This document shows, piece after piece, positions 1-7,074 of a stretch of DNA of 38,622 bases. How positions within the stretch are numbered: position 1 is the stretch's first letter; the number at the start of each line of letters is the position of its first letter. Source of the DNA: Rhodothermales bacterium (lineage in GTDB: Bacteria > Bacteroidota > Rhodothermia > Rhodothermales > Bin80). The stretch spans positions 1 to 38,622 of the forward strand of contig JAJECE010000111.1 in the NCBI GenBank assembly GCA_022822185.1, read 5' to 3'. The notes below the pieces were generated by a model. It worked only from the letters and a program-made list of their open reading frames with translations, ran no database searches and had not been told where the DNA came from. The translations under genes and the position numbers were made by a program.

Positions 1-323
1 TGAACCGCTCAATACTGGGAACAGGATGGGCGATACTGGAGCAGTTCCTGCGGGAGCGAGGCGTGGTGATCAAGGTGCCCCCGCATTATACATCGCAGAC
101 ATGTAGCAAGTGTTCCTATGTGAACGCAAAGAATCGGCAAAGGCAATCCGAGTTTCTATGTCTGGCGTGCGGGTACCAGGCGAATGCGGACACGAATGCG
201 TCCGTAAATATCCGGGCGTCGGGGATGGTGTCCTGGCACGAATTGTGCCGAACGGGTTGTGGAGCCTATGTAAGACCTGTCATTGCGGAGCGCAAGCCCA
301 CAATGACAGGCAACGGGCGATGA
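1..323 (+). CDS. tnpB: TnpB (IS200/IS605 family) C-terminal part, cut by window edge
   Basis: This is the 3' end of a TnpB-type RNA-guided nuclease gene from an IS200/IS605-family element. The frame is open from the first base, so the gene begins outside the window. Visible motifs, in order: the NRSIL...GW segment, a Y-T-S-Q-x-C-S-K-C first zinc knuckle, C-L-A-C second knuckle, and D-x-N-A-S-x-N-I containing the last RuvC aspartate. This order is the standard TnpB C-terminus. The family is known to use a guide RNA (reRNA/omega RNA) that overlaps the end of tnpB and the element's right end. Whether the missing part is intact cannot be seen. No tnpA is visible here. The tail after the NI motif is about 40 residues and Arg-rich, which is ordinary. 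Confidence 0.9.
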   Translation, partial: NRSILGTGWAILEQFLRERGVVIKVPPHYTSQTCSKCSYVNAKNRQRQSEFLCLACGYQANADTNASVNIRASGMVSWHELCRTGCGAYVRPVIAERKPTMTGNGR

Positions 324-336
324 AACACCAAAAAGA

Positions 337-375
337 CCATGAGAGTTGTTACTCATGGATATAATTCCCTTTCAA
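337..375 (+). mobile_element. Probable right end of the IS200/IS605 element (hairpin plus TCAA)
   Basis: Fourteen bases after the tnpB stop there is a perfect 7-bp hairpin: CCATGAG at 337-343, an 8-base loop, CTCATGG at 352-358. A TTCAA sequence follows at 371-375. IS200/IS605 elements end in subterminal hairpins, and in IS608 the right-end cleavage tetranucleotide TCAA lies a short way beyond the hairpin, so the arrangement fits. The exact end is inference; the hairpin itself is seen directly. It could instead be a simple terminator, but no U-run follows. Confidence 0.45.
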
Positions 376-675
376 CCTGACGGCCAGTCACCCAACATCC
401 TTACTCAACATTGCAAGATGTAAAGCACAAGAACAAAATCATATCATCTTTGCAGGCCCCCCATGAACATGTCCCGAAAGATGGCCCTGCTGTCAAGATA
501 TCGTACGGGACGGCCCGATTCGCCGGCCCCCAAAATGCTTGTTTTGGTCGTAGTACGCGGGTATATCCTGTATCTTTCTTATTACGGCACGATCTTTGAT
601 CAGTTTCCGTTGTAACACCCCGCTTGGTGCACGATTGCACAGGGATTGTCTAGTCAGTAATCACTCACATCTTCA
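376..675. other. Gene-free stretch after the IS end
   Basis: Short open frames on both strands here lack a start context, recognisable motifs or a coding-like composition, and I do not call them. No RNA gene is recognised. It is the spacer between the mobile-element end and the promoter region of the TonB receptor gene. Confidence 0.5.
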
Positions 676-706
676 TTGCTTTGATTCTTTATCCAATATA
701 GTTTTC
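676..706 (+). promoter_or_regulatory. Candidate Bacteroidota-type promoter for the TonB receptor operon
   Basis: TTG at 676-678 and TAGTTTTC at 699-706, separated by 20 bases, approximate the Bacteroidota sigma-ABfr consensus (TTTG ... TAnnTTTG). The second element matches seven of eight positions only if the last base is ignored. It lies about 75 bases before the preferred start at 783. Weak, pattern-based evidence only. Confidence 0.3.
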
Positions 707-782
707 GATGGTGCGGCCCTTCTAAATCGGTAGTATGGCAGCAACTCTGGGATCTTTTGCCTCTGTAGGCTATCCCCAATTC

Positions 783-3113
783 ATGAGACATATTTGGAAG
801 TTTTCATTGCTGCTGCTGTTGATTCATCCAGAGTTTGCAGCAGCACAGAGTTTCTCGGTCAGCGGCTATGTCGAGGACGCAGCGAGTGGGGAACGGATTC
901 CGCGTGTGAATCTGTATCTGATTGATCAACGAGCAGGGACGAGCACAAACGATTTTGGGTACTTCAACCTGAATGTACCCGGCACAGTGTCTAGACACAC
1001 AGACATCAAAGTGTCAGTCACGCATGTGGCCTATGTGTCCCAACTGTTGGAATGGTCTGTGCAATCGGATACGACACTGGTCCTTCTCCTGCAGCCCCGT
1101 ATCGCCACGCTTGATTCGGTCATTGTAACACCCGAACTTGCGGGGATGCAGGCGGGAACCCAAATGAGCCGGCACACCCTTTCCGCCGCGCAGATTGAAG
1201 CCATGCCCGCAATCCTGGGCGAAGCAGATGTGATCAAGGCGCTTCAATTCCTGCCGGGCGTTCAGCCGGGAAAAGAAGGGTTCAGCGGAATCCATGTCCG
1301 GGGAGGACGGGCAGACCAGAACCTGATTCTGCTGGATGGGCTGCCACTCTACAATCCGACTCATGTTCTGGGCCTCTTCAGCGTGTTCAATCCCTCCGCC
1401 CTGAAACAGGTGGAGATGCTCAAGGGAGGCTTTCCCGCCCGGTATGGAGGCCGCCTCTCGTCAATCATCCGGCTGACCATGAAAGAGGGGAATCTGAAGC
1501 ACTTTGGCGGAGAAGGAAAATTAGGATTCCTGACCTCCCGGCTGATGCTCGAAGGACCCATTGTGCGCGACCGGGCCTCCTGGATCATTTCTGCACGCCG
1601 AACTTTTCTGGATCAGGCCACCCGGTGGTTTCAACCCAAAGAAAACCGATACGGGGTGTATTTCTATGACCTGAATTTCAAGGCCAATTATATTATTTCC
1701 AGAAAAGACCGGATTTACCTGAGCGGCTATATGGGGCAGGACACCTACTCGCATCGTACCCGCCCCAAACGGAAAAATCTCCTCGGAGACGAGACGCATA
1801 TGAGGGTAAACTGGCGGAACCGGCTAGTTTCACTGCGGTGGAACCGTCTTGTGAGTGATCGCATGTTTGTTAATCTCACGGCAGGCATTGTCGGGTATGA
1901 CGTTACGAGTCGGTATACGTCCAGAGAGACGGTCTTTGAGGAAACAGAGACGTACCTCTCTTCCTGGGAATCCTCCATCCTGGACTACACGGTCCGTCTG
2001 GATGCCGAATACAAGCCTGGACTGCGTCACTATTTTCGATTCGGAGCCGAAGCTACATCCCGCCTGCTCCTTCCATCATCTACGAACGATGTAATTACGG
2101 GGCCGGAGAATTCTGAATCCAGATCACGCCCATCCTCACGCTTTGAGACGGGAGAATACGCTCTGTATGCTGAAGATGAGGTTTATCTTCCCTGGGAAAT
2201 AGCCATGAACCTTGGACTGCGTTTTTCAAGTGGGCAAAATGAGGGACACACGACACGAGCCGTCGAACCGCGGATCAGTCTGAATGTGCCGCTGAGCAGC
2301 CGCATGGATGCGAAGGTATCCTACGCTTTTATGCAACAATACATTCACCGATTGACAGGAAGCGGAAGTTCGCTTTCCCGGGATATCTGGATCCCTTTCA
2401 TGCCGGGACTGGATCCGCAGAAGGGTTCGCAAATTGCAGCCGGACTGGCATATCGCTTCCCTGGACAACAGATCCGTATCACCCTGGAAGGATACTATAA
2501 ACATTTGGGAGATCAGATTGAATACCGACCGGATGTACTTCCCTATCACGCCACGGTGCGGGGCTGGCCTTCCGTCGTGGAACGGGGGCAGGGAAAAGCC
2601 TATGGGGTGGAAATTCTGCTACGGCGACAGCAGCGCCGCCTGCGCGGCTGGATTGGCTACACCTGGAGCCGATCTAGGCGATTATACGAGGGGCTGAACG
2701 GAGGCGAGGCTTATCCCGACGGGTATGAGCGTAAACATGACTTCTCTGTGGTCGGCCAATACCAACTGACCGAATATACCCTGCTTTCGGCTTCCTGGAT
2801 TTACAGCAGCGGGTATCCGATCTGGCTGCCTGCCGGACGATACTTTGACTACAACTATGGAGAAGATTGGTTTGAGTACGGTTCCATCAACCGTGCCCGC
2901 GTTCCCGCAGCCCACAGGCTTGACCTGACCGCACAGTTCACCAAGGAAATTAAATGGGGCAAACGCACCTTCAGTCTGGGGATCTTCAATGTGTACAACC
3001 GGCGCAATCCCTCATTTGTCTATCCGAAAAGAGATTACTATGGAGTTATTCGCTGGCAGCGGCTCTCCCTTGTACAGCTGATCCCAGATTTTTCTTACGC
3101 AATCCGATTCTGA
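783..3113 (+). CDS. TonB-dependent outer-membrane receptor with carboxypeptidase-regulatory-like N-domain
   Basis: A 776-residue outer-membrane transporter that takes up an unidentified large substrate, energised by TonB. I start it at 783 rather than the in-frame ATG at 735, because 783 gives a clean signal peptide (MRHIWKF, a Leu-rich core, then AAAQ). Residues about 24-105 resemble the CarboxypepD_reg-like domain found before SusC-type and related receptors (SGYVED...IPRVNLYL...GYF). The plug follows at about 125-235, with the HVRGGRADQNLILLDGLPLYNP and GGFPARYGGRLSS signatures. The rest is beta-barrel-like, rich in alternating aromatic residues, and ends in Tyr-Ala-Ile-Arg-Phe as outer-membrane barrels do. 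Its stop overlaps the ATG of the DUF4249 gene (TGATG), so the two are probably translationally coupled. This receptor/DUF4249 pairing is common in Bacteroidota. The substrate cannot be read from the sequence. Confidence 0.9.
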   Translation: MRHIWKFSLLLLLIHPEFAAAQSFSVSGYVEDAASGERIPRVNLYLIDQRAGTSTNDFGYFNLNVPGTVSRHTDIKVSVTHVAYVSQLLEWSVQSDTTLVLLLQPRIATLDSVIVTPELAGMQAGTQMSRHTLSAAQIEAMPAILGEADVIKALQFLPGVQPGKEGFSGIHVRGGRADQNLILLDGLPLYNPTHVLGLFSVFNPSALKQVEMLKGGFPARYGGRLSSIIRLTMKEGNLKHFGGEGKLGFLTSRLMLEGPIVRDRASWIISARRTFLDQATRWFQPKENRYGVYFYDLNFKANYIISRKDRIYLSGYMGQDTYSHRTRPKRKNLLGDETHMRVNWRNRLVSLRWNRLVSDRMFVNLTAGIVGYDVTSRYTSRETVFEETETYLSSWESSILDYTVRLDAEYKPGLRHYFRFGAEATSRLLLPSSTNDVITGPENSESRSRPSSRFETGEYALYAEDEVYLPWEIAMNLGLRFSSGQNEGHTTRAVEPRISLNVPLSSRMDAKVSYAFMQQYIHRLTGSGSSLSRDIWIPFMPGLDPQKGSQIAAGLAYRFPGQQIRITLEGYYKHLGDQIEYRPDVLPYHATVRGWPSVVERGQGKAYGVEILLRRQQRRLRGWIGYTWSRSRRLYEGLNGGEAYPDGYERKHDFSVVGQYQLTEYTLLSASWIYSSGYPIWLPAGRYFDYNYGEDWFEYGSINRARVPAAHRLDLTAQFTKEIKWGKRTFSLGIFNVYNRRNPSFVYPKRDYYGVIRWQRLSLVQLIPDFSYAIRF

Positions 3114-4129
3114 TGAAACTCTGGACTATCATCGTTGCGGCCGTTTTTTCCTGGCATTGCTCGGTTCCGGTTGAACTGGAGTTTGAATCCGACTATACAC
3201 CTAAAGTGGTGGTGAACGCAGAGTTCGCTCCAGATGAAGAGTGGATGGTGCAACTGAGTCGGAGTGTTGCCTATGCCGACAGTATAGATTGGAGTCAATA
3301 TGTACTCACCAATGCCTCGGTCAAAATCCATGATTCCCAGGGAAATATGGAATCCCTGATTCATATGGGCGAAGGAATCTATCAATCCCCCGTAAGCAAT
3401 ACTCCAAGGGCAGATACCCGGTACACGATTACCGTGAATGCTCCCGGGTTGGCAGAAGCCCGGGCATCTTCTATTGCCCCCTCCGCTGAGATGGCATTGG
3501 TTGATATCCGTGAGGTTCCATCCGCTGATTCCACCAATCGTTCATTTCGTGTGCGCCTCCGTATTGAGGATCAGCCGGGACAGGACTACTACAGCTTAAC
3601 TGTACAATACTTGCGGCCCCTTTGCCAGGTAGAGGAATCAGGACGACAGGAGATCAATGCAGTCGAGGGCGGAGGCACCTCTGCGTACTCCACGGGATTT
3701 GATTCGGATTTTCCTGCAATGCGTACTTCAATACTGGATGTCAACGACCCAAGCGGCTCCTGGTCATCCGAAGCGGTCGGGTTCATCGACGGTCAGGCAT
3801 ACTTCTCAGACCGCTCGTTTGAGGGGGAATCCAAGTTGATTGAACTGGCGCTGAATGTGCCGCACTATGAGGCTCTGACTCCCCATCTCCAGATTTCTGT
3901 GGCAAATTGGAGCGAAGAATTATGGTTCTATACCGAGTACTTGTTCCTGAACTACATTTTTGAGCCGAATATTTTTGAGGATACCCCCAAAGTGATTTAT
4001 TCCAATGTTCACGGGGGATTAGGAATATTCGGAGGAATTGACTATGAATACCTGCGGTTTGATCATAAAGGTGCATCATGGAATGAGGAAGACCTGCAGG
4101 TGGACATGATCCAGCCCTGCACACAATAA
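3113..4129 (+). CDS. DUF4249 family protein, partner of the TonB receptor
   Basis: About 338 residues, probably envelope-attached. I start it at the ATG overlapping the receptor's stop codon (3113); a longer in-frame start at 2954 would lie inside the receptor gene. The N-terminus is a short export signal (MKLWTIIVAAVFSWHC); Cys16 may be lipidated, although the lipobox is not canonical. The following P-K-V-V-V-N-A-E-F and the later RYTITV-APG pattern are those of DUF4249 proteins, which are predicted Ig/jelly-roll-like and regularly follow TonB receptors. The function of DUF4249 is not established; position suggests it helps the receptor bind or present substrate at the cell surface. The end is a normal TAA. 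Confidence 0.8.
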   Translation: MKLWTIIVAAVFSWHCSVPVELEFESDYTPKVVVNAEFAPDEEWMVQLSRSVAYADSIDWSQYVLTNASVKIHDSQGNMESLIHMGEGIYQSPVSNTPRADTRYTITVNAPGLAEARASSIAPSAEMALVDIREVPSADSTNRSFRVRLRIEDQPGQDYYSLTVQYLRPLCQVEESGRQEINAVEGGGTSAYSTGFDSDFPAMRTSILDVNDPSGSWSSEAVGFIDGQAYFSDRSFEGESKLIELALNVPHYEALTPHLQISVANWSEELWFYTEYLFLNYIFEPNIFEDTPKVIYSNVHGGLGIFGGIDYEYLRFDHKGASWNEEDLQVDMIQPCTQ

Positions 4130-4204
4130 AGACATCGGATCCGCTATGCCTAGACTGTTGACCTCTCCTCCCCCTGATCCAGCCCTGAACCCTCGAACCT
4201 TAAC

Positions 4205-6592
4205 ATGATTTTTCTCTTCATCATCTTATCTGGACTAGGCCAGTCAGCCCCATCCTGCCCGCCTGATTGTATTGTAGAGGCGGCATCTGCCACCAGCCTC
4301 ATTCTGATTGATGGCGTGCTGGACGAAGAGGATTGGCAGCAGACTTCGCCTGCCGGAGAATTCCTTCAGGCAACCCCCGATGAAGGCGAACCGGCCGCGT
4401 TCAAAACTCAAGTGCGTATTCTGCACGACCAGCGGGTTCTTTACGTGGGAGCAACCCTGCATGATCCCGACCCGCGCCGGATACGGCGCACTCTTGGCCC
4501 CCGTGACCAATTCAACCGTGCCGACTGGTTCTCTATTGCACTGGATGCCAATAATGATCAGCAGTCGGCCTTTCATTTTGCGGTCAATGCAGCGGGCGTG
4601 CGTGTAGAAGGATTTGAGGTGGATGGGATCGCCCCCAGTGAATGGACCACAGAGGATGTATTTGGAGAAGAACTCCTTCAGTTTGATCCCGCCTGGGATG
4701 CCAAATGGTCTGCAAAAGTAAGGGTGGACAGTGTAGGGTGGACCGTAGAGATGGCCATTCCGATTTCCCTGCTCAGAATTACGAGCCTTCGGGAGCGCAA
4801 CTGGGGCATCAATTTTCGTCGCTGGGTCGCCCGTGCCGCTGAATTCAGCGAATGGGCTCTGGTGCCGCTTCAGAAGCGTAATGGCGGCGCGGTATCCCAA
4901 TTTGGAACCCTTCATCTGGCGCAGACCGTCCGCCCGGCCATCTACCGCTACGGCTACATGCATGCAATGGTGGCAAATTACCGGAGCGTGGGAGAGGAAA
5001 GGACCACGACCGTTCCGGTTCCAGGCATTGATGGCGGCCTTGCACTGGGGCGTGACATTCTTCTTCAGGCAAGTCTGGCCCCGGAGATTTATCCGGCAGA
5101 CCTCAACACCTATGTTCACGATTTCTCTGTAATTGATGCAGAAATTTCTAATTACGATCAACTCTTCCCTGCGAGCCGTCAGTTGATCGCCTCTACTGCA
5201 TCCGGCTCCAATCAATTATTTGACCGAATGGATGGCATGCCCTGCTTTATTCCATTGGTGGGCGGCACATCACTGCATGGACGACTTCCCGGCAGGATCA
5301 CACTGGCCGGGATTGGGAGAGTATCTCTCCCGTTGGACAACGGTTTCTATAATATACCCACCGGATTCACAGGGCGCATCCAGAAAGATATCGGAACAGA
5401 ATCCCGGATTGGGATTTCGGGGGCCATGGAGCCGTTTAGCCCGGAGAGCAACGAAACCACAACTCCCTTTGAGGGGATTTTGTCTGGATTCTCAATGGAC
5501 TGGGACCTCCGCAGCCAGCGTCGCCCGGCACGTCTATCCGGTCAGATCGGGGTCTCCCAGTCCTCAGGCAGAAACTACTGTAACCGCTACACTGAGCAAG
5601 ATCCCCAGGAGTTTCGTGACGGGGCTGCGGCCCGCGTTGAATATGGGCAGCTGGGCAAAACCTACAACTGGTTTACCCGCATAAAAGTAACGCATCCAGA
5701 CTACATGGCACCCCCGCTTTATCGACGGCTCCTTCCAGATCGGACCGAGGTGAGCGTCGGGGTCCGGCATGCGCGTACAAATCAATCCGGGATCATCCGG
5801 CAGGGCCAGTTTAATATGGCAATCTCTCAATGGCTTTCCTATTCGGATCTCAAACCGGAAGAAACCATTCTGACGGGCGAGGCCGCTGTATTAACCTCTG
5901 GATATAATCAGATATCGCTTGGACTCCATGTCGGCATACAATCATCCGGGCATTTACGTCTGGGAGCAGATGCCTCCGCATCCACCGATATTCGCCGACG
6001 ATTGATTCTTACCCCTGGCGCGGGGCTGAACTGGATGCAGAATGGTCTTCGGATTTCATATGGCCTGATCAATGTTAGAGGGGGACTCGGCACTAGGCTT
6101 ACGCTGGATATGCAGATCATGGCTACGCACACCTCTGGAAATATGAACTCACCAACCTGGCTGTCCGAATTTCTGGCAAGTGAGCCGATCTTTACGACCC
6201 GACGCGATGATGCGCATCCGTCATTTCAGTGTCACTCAAACTTCGGGGTAGCGGATACCCGGGAAAAATCGTCTAACTGTGTCCGAGCCTATACCTTCGT
6301 CATGATTGGGCTATCCTCAAGGCTGAACTTTGAAATCGGGCTCCATGCACTGGGAATTGGTACCACAGATCACCTGAATCGGCAACATATGAAAGACGGG
6401 CGAGCAGATCTGATTGGCAGAGTTATATGGGAGTTCAAACCTAGTGCATTTATAACCCTCGGAGCCCATCTGGGAAGATCTGTCCGCTCCCGGGCAGAAT
6501 GGGAACATCTGCCCGACTTATTGACGATTCCCATGCAGGGGGATGATTACCATTTTTTCAGTTTTTCAATTACCCGCCGATTACAGCGCTGA
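4205..6592 (+). CDS. DUF5916 / CBM9-like domain outer-membrane protein
   Basis: A 795-residue exported protein. After a short hydrophobic signal, residues about 25-235 match the carbohydrate-binding family 9-like (DOMON-type) domain seen at the start of DUF5916 proteins: IDGVLDEEDW near the beginning, then VLYVGATLHDPDP, W-F-S-I-A-L-D-A-N-N-D, FHFAVNAAGV and the W-x-V-E-M-A-I-P segment. The remaining ~550 residues are rich in alternating polar/aromatic strands and end FSITRRLQR, consistent with a C-terminal outer-membrane barrel. It follows the DUF4249 gene by 75 bases on the same strand and is probably cotranscribed with the receptor. The family's role is unproven; glycan binding at the outer membrane is the usual inference. 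Unusual for the family is a handful of Cys residues in the barrel part. Confidence 0.8.
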   Translation: MIFLFIILSGLGQSAPSCPPDCIVEAASATSLILIDGVLDEEDWQQTSPAGEFLQATPDEGEPAAFKTQVRILHDQRVLYVGATLHDPDPRRIRRTLGPRDQFNRADWFSIALDANNDQQSAFHFAVNAAGVRVEGFEVDGIAPSEWTTEDVFGEELLQFDPAWDAKWSAKVRVDSVGWTVEMAIPISLLRITSLRERNWGINFRRWVARAAEFSEWALVPLQKRNGGAVSQFGTLHLAQTVRPAIYRYGYMHAMVANYRSVGEERTTTVPVPGIDGGLALGRDILLQASLAPEIYPADLNTYVHDFSVIDAEISNYDQLFPASRQLIASTASGSNQLFDRMDGMPCFIPLVGGTSLHGRLPGRITLAGIGRVSLPLDNGFYNIPTGFTGRIQKDIGTESRIGISGAMEPFSPESNETTTPFEGILSGFSMDWDLRSQRRPARLSGQIGVSQSSGRNYCNRYTEQDPQEFRDGAAARVEYGQLGKTYNWFTRIKVTHPDYMAPPLYRRLLPDRTEVSVGVRHARTNQSGIIRQGQFNMAISQWLSYSDLKPEETILTGEAAVLTSGYNQISLGLHVGIQSSGHLRLGADASASTDIRRRLILTPGAGLNWMQNGLRISYGLINVRGGLGTRLTLDMQIMATHTSGNMNSPTWLSEFLASEPIFTTRRDDAHPSFQCHSNFGVADTREKSSNCVRAYTFVMIGLSSRLNFEIGLHALGIGTTDHLNRQHMKDGRADLIGRVIWEFKPSAFITLGAHLGRSVRSRAEWEHLPDLLTIPMQGDDYHFFSFSITRRLQR

Positions 6593-7047
6593 TTGTGCTG
6601 GCCCATCTATCGCAAATAGACAGATGGACATATATCACCTACCCGTTCCGTTCCTTTCGGGAGACCGTACAGGCAGGAGACTTCACGCCAAAAGATGCCT
6701 GTGGGCAATTTAATGTCTGGGGAAACGAGGTTTTTGCAAAACGAATAATCCAGGCTAAAAAGCACTCCTGAGTGCACTCAGGTGAGCAAAAACCTTCAAG
6801 ATTGAGAGTTCTGCAAGATGCCCCCTTATCCGTGATTACTCCGCATGGAACGTGTGCTGACAAACCGTACGACCATCTGCGATCCGCGTGTTCAAATCTC
6901 TGATATTGTGTTCTCCGGAAAATTCGTGCACAGATCTGTCCAGGTGCTTTCATTTTCATACATCATTCGTTATCCCTATCCCAATGCAAAGTTGTCCGCA
7001 TGATTGCAAAAATCAGCGGCATATTGCCATTTACAAAACAAAAATCT
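6593..7047. other. Gene-free spacer with a 16-bp perfect palindrome
   Basis: No credible gene lies between the DUF5916 gene and the first 2OG-oxygenase gene. The spacer holds a perfect palindrome, CCTGAGTGCACTCAGG, at 6767-6782, and shortly after the DUF5916 stop an inverted repeat CCATCT...AGATGG (about 6603-6627). Neither is followed by a T-run, so they are not clear terminators; the palindrome could be an operator. Confidence 0.5.
6767..6782. repeat. 16-bp perfect palindrome CCTGAGTGCACTCAGG
   Basis: The sequence equals its own reverse complement over 16 bases. It lies about 290 bases before the first 2OG-oxygenase start. Dyad symmetry of this length suits a dimeric repressor site or a cruciform; there is no T-tract for a terminator. 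Role unknown. Confidence 0.5.
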
Positions 7048-7055
7048 TATCTTTG
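7048..7055 (+). promoter_or_regulatory. Candidate -7 element TATCTTTG upstream of the first 2OG-oxygenase gene
   Basis: TATCTTTG matches the Bacteroidota -7 consensus TAnnTTTG exactly and lies 19 bases before the preferred ATG at 7075. A weak ATTG at 7023-7026 sits 21 bases upstream as a possible -33 element. If used, the transcript leader would be very short. Pattern evidence only. Confidence 0.35.
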
Positions 7056-7074
7056 GACTCCAAACTTATCCACA

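Noticed and set aside
401-640. Small open frames on both strands after the IS end
   Set aside because: No ribosome site, motif or protein-like composition.
735-782. Upstream start for the TonB receptor
   Set aside because: It would place 16 polar residues before a complete signal peptide that begins at 783.
2954-3112. Upstream start for the DUF4249 gene
   Set aside because: It lies inside the receptor gene and would hide the export signal starting at 3113.
4244-5215. 323-codon open frame on the minus strand
   Set aside because: It lies wholly inside the DUF5916 gene, has no family motifs, and is Cys/Gly-rich as expected of an antisense frame.
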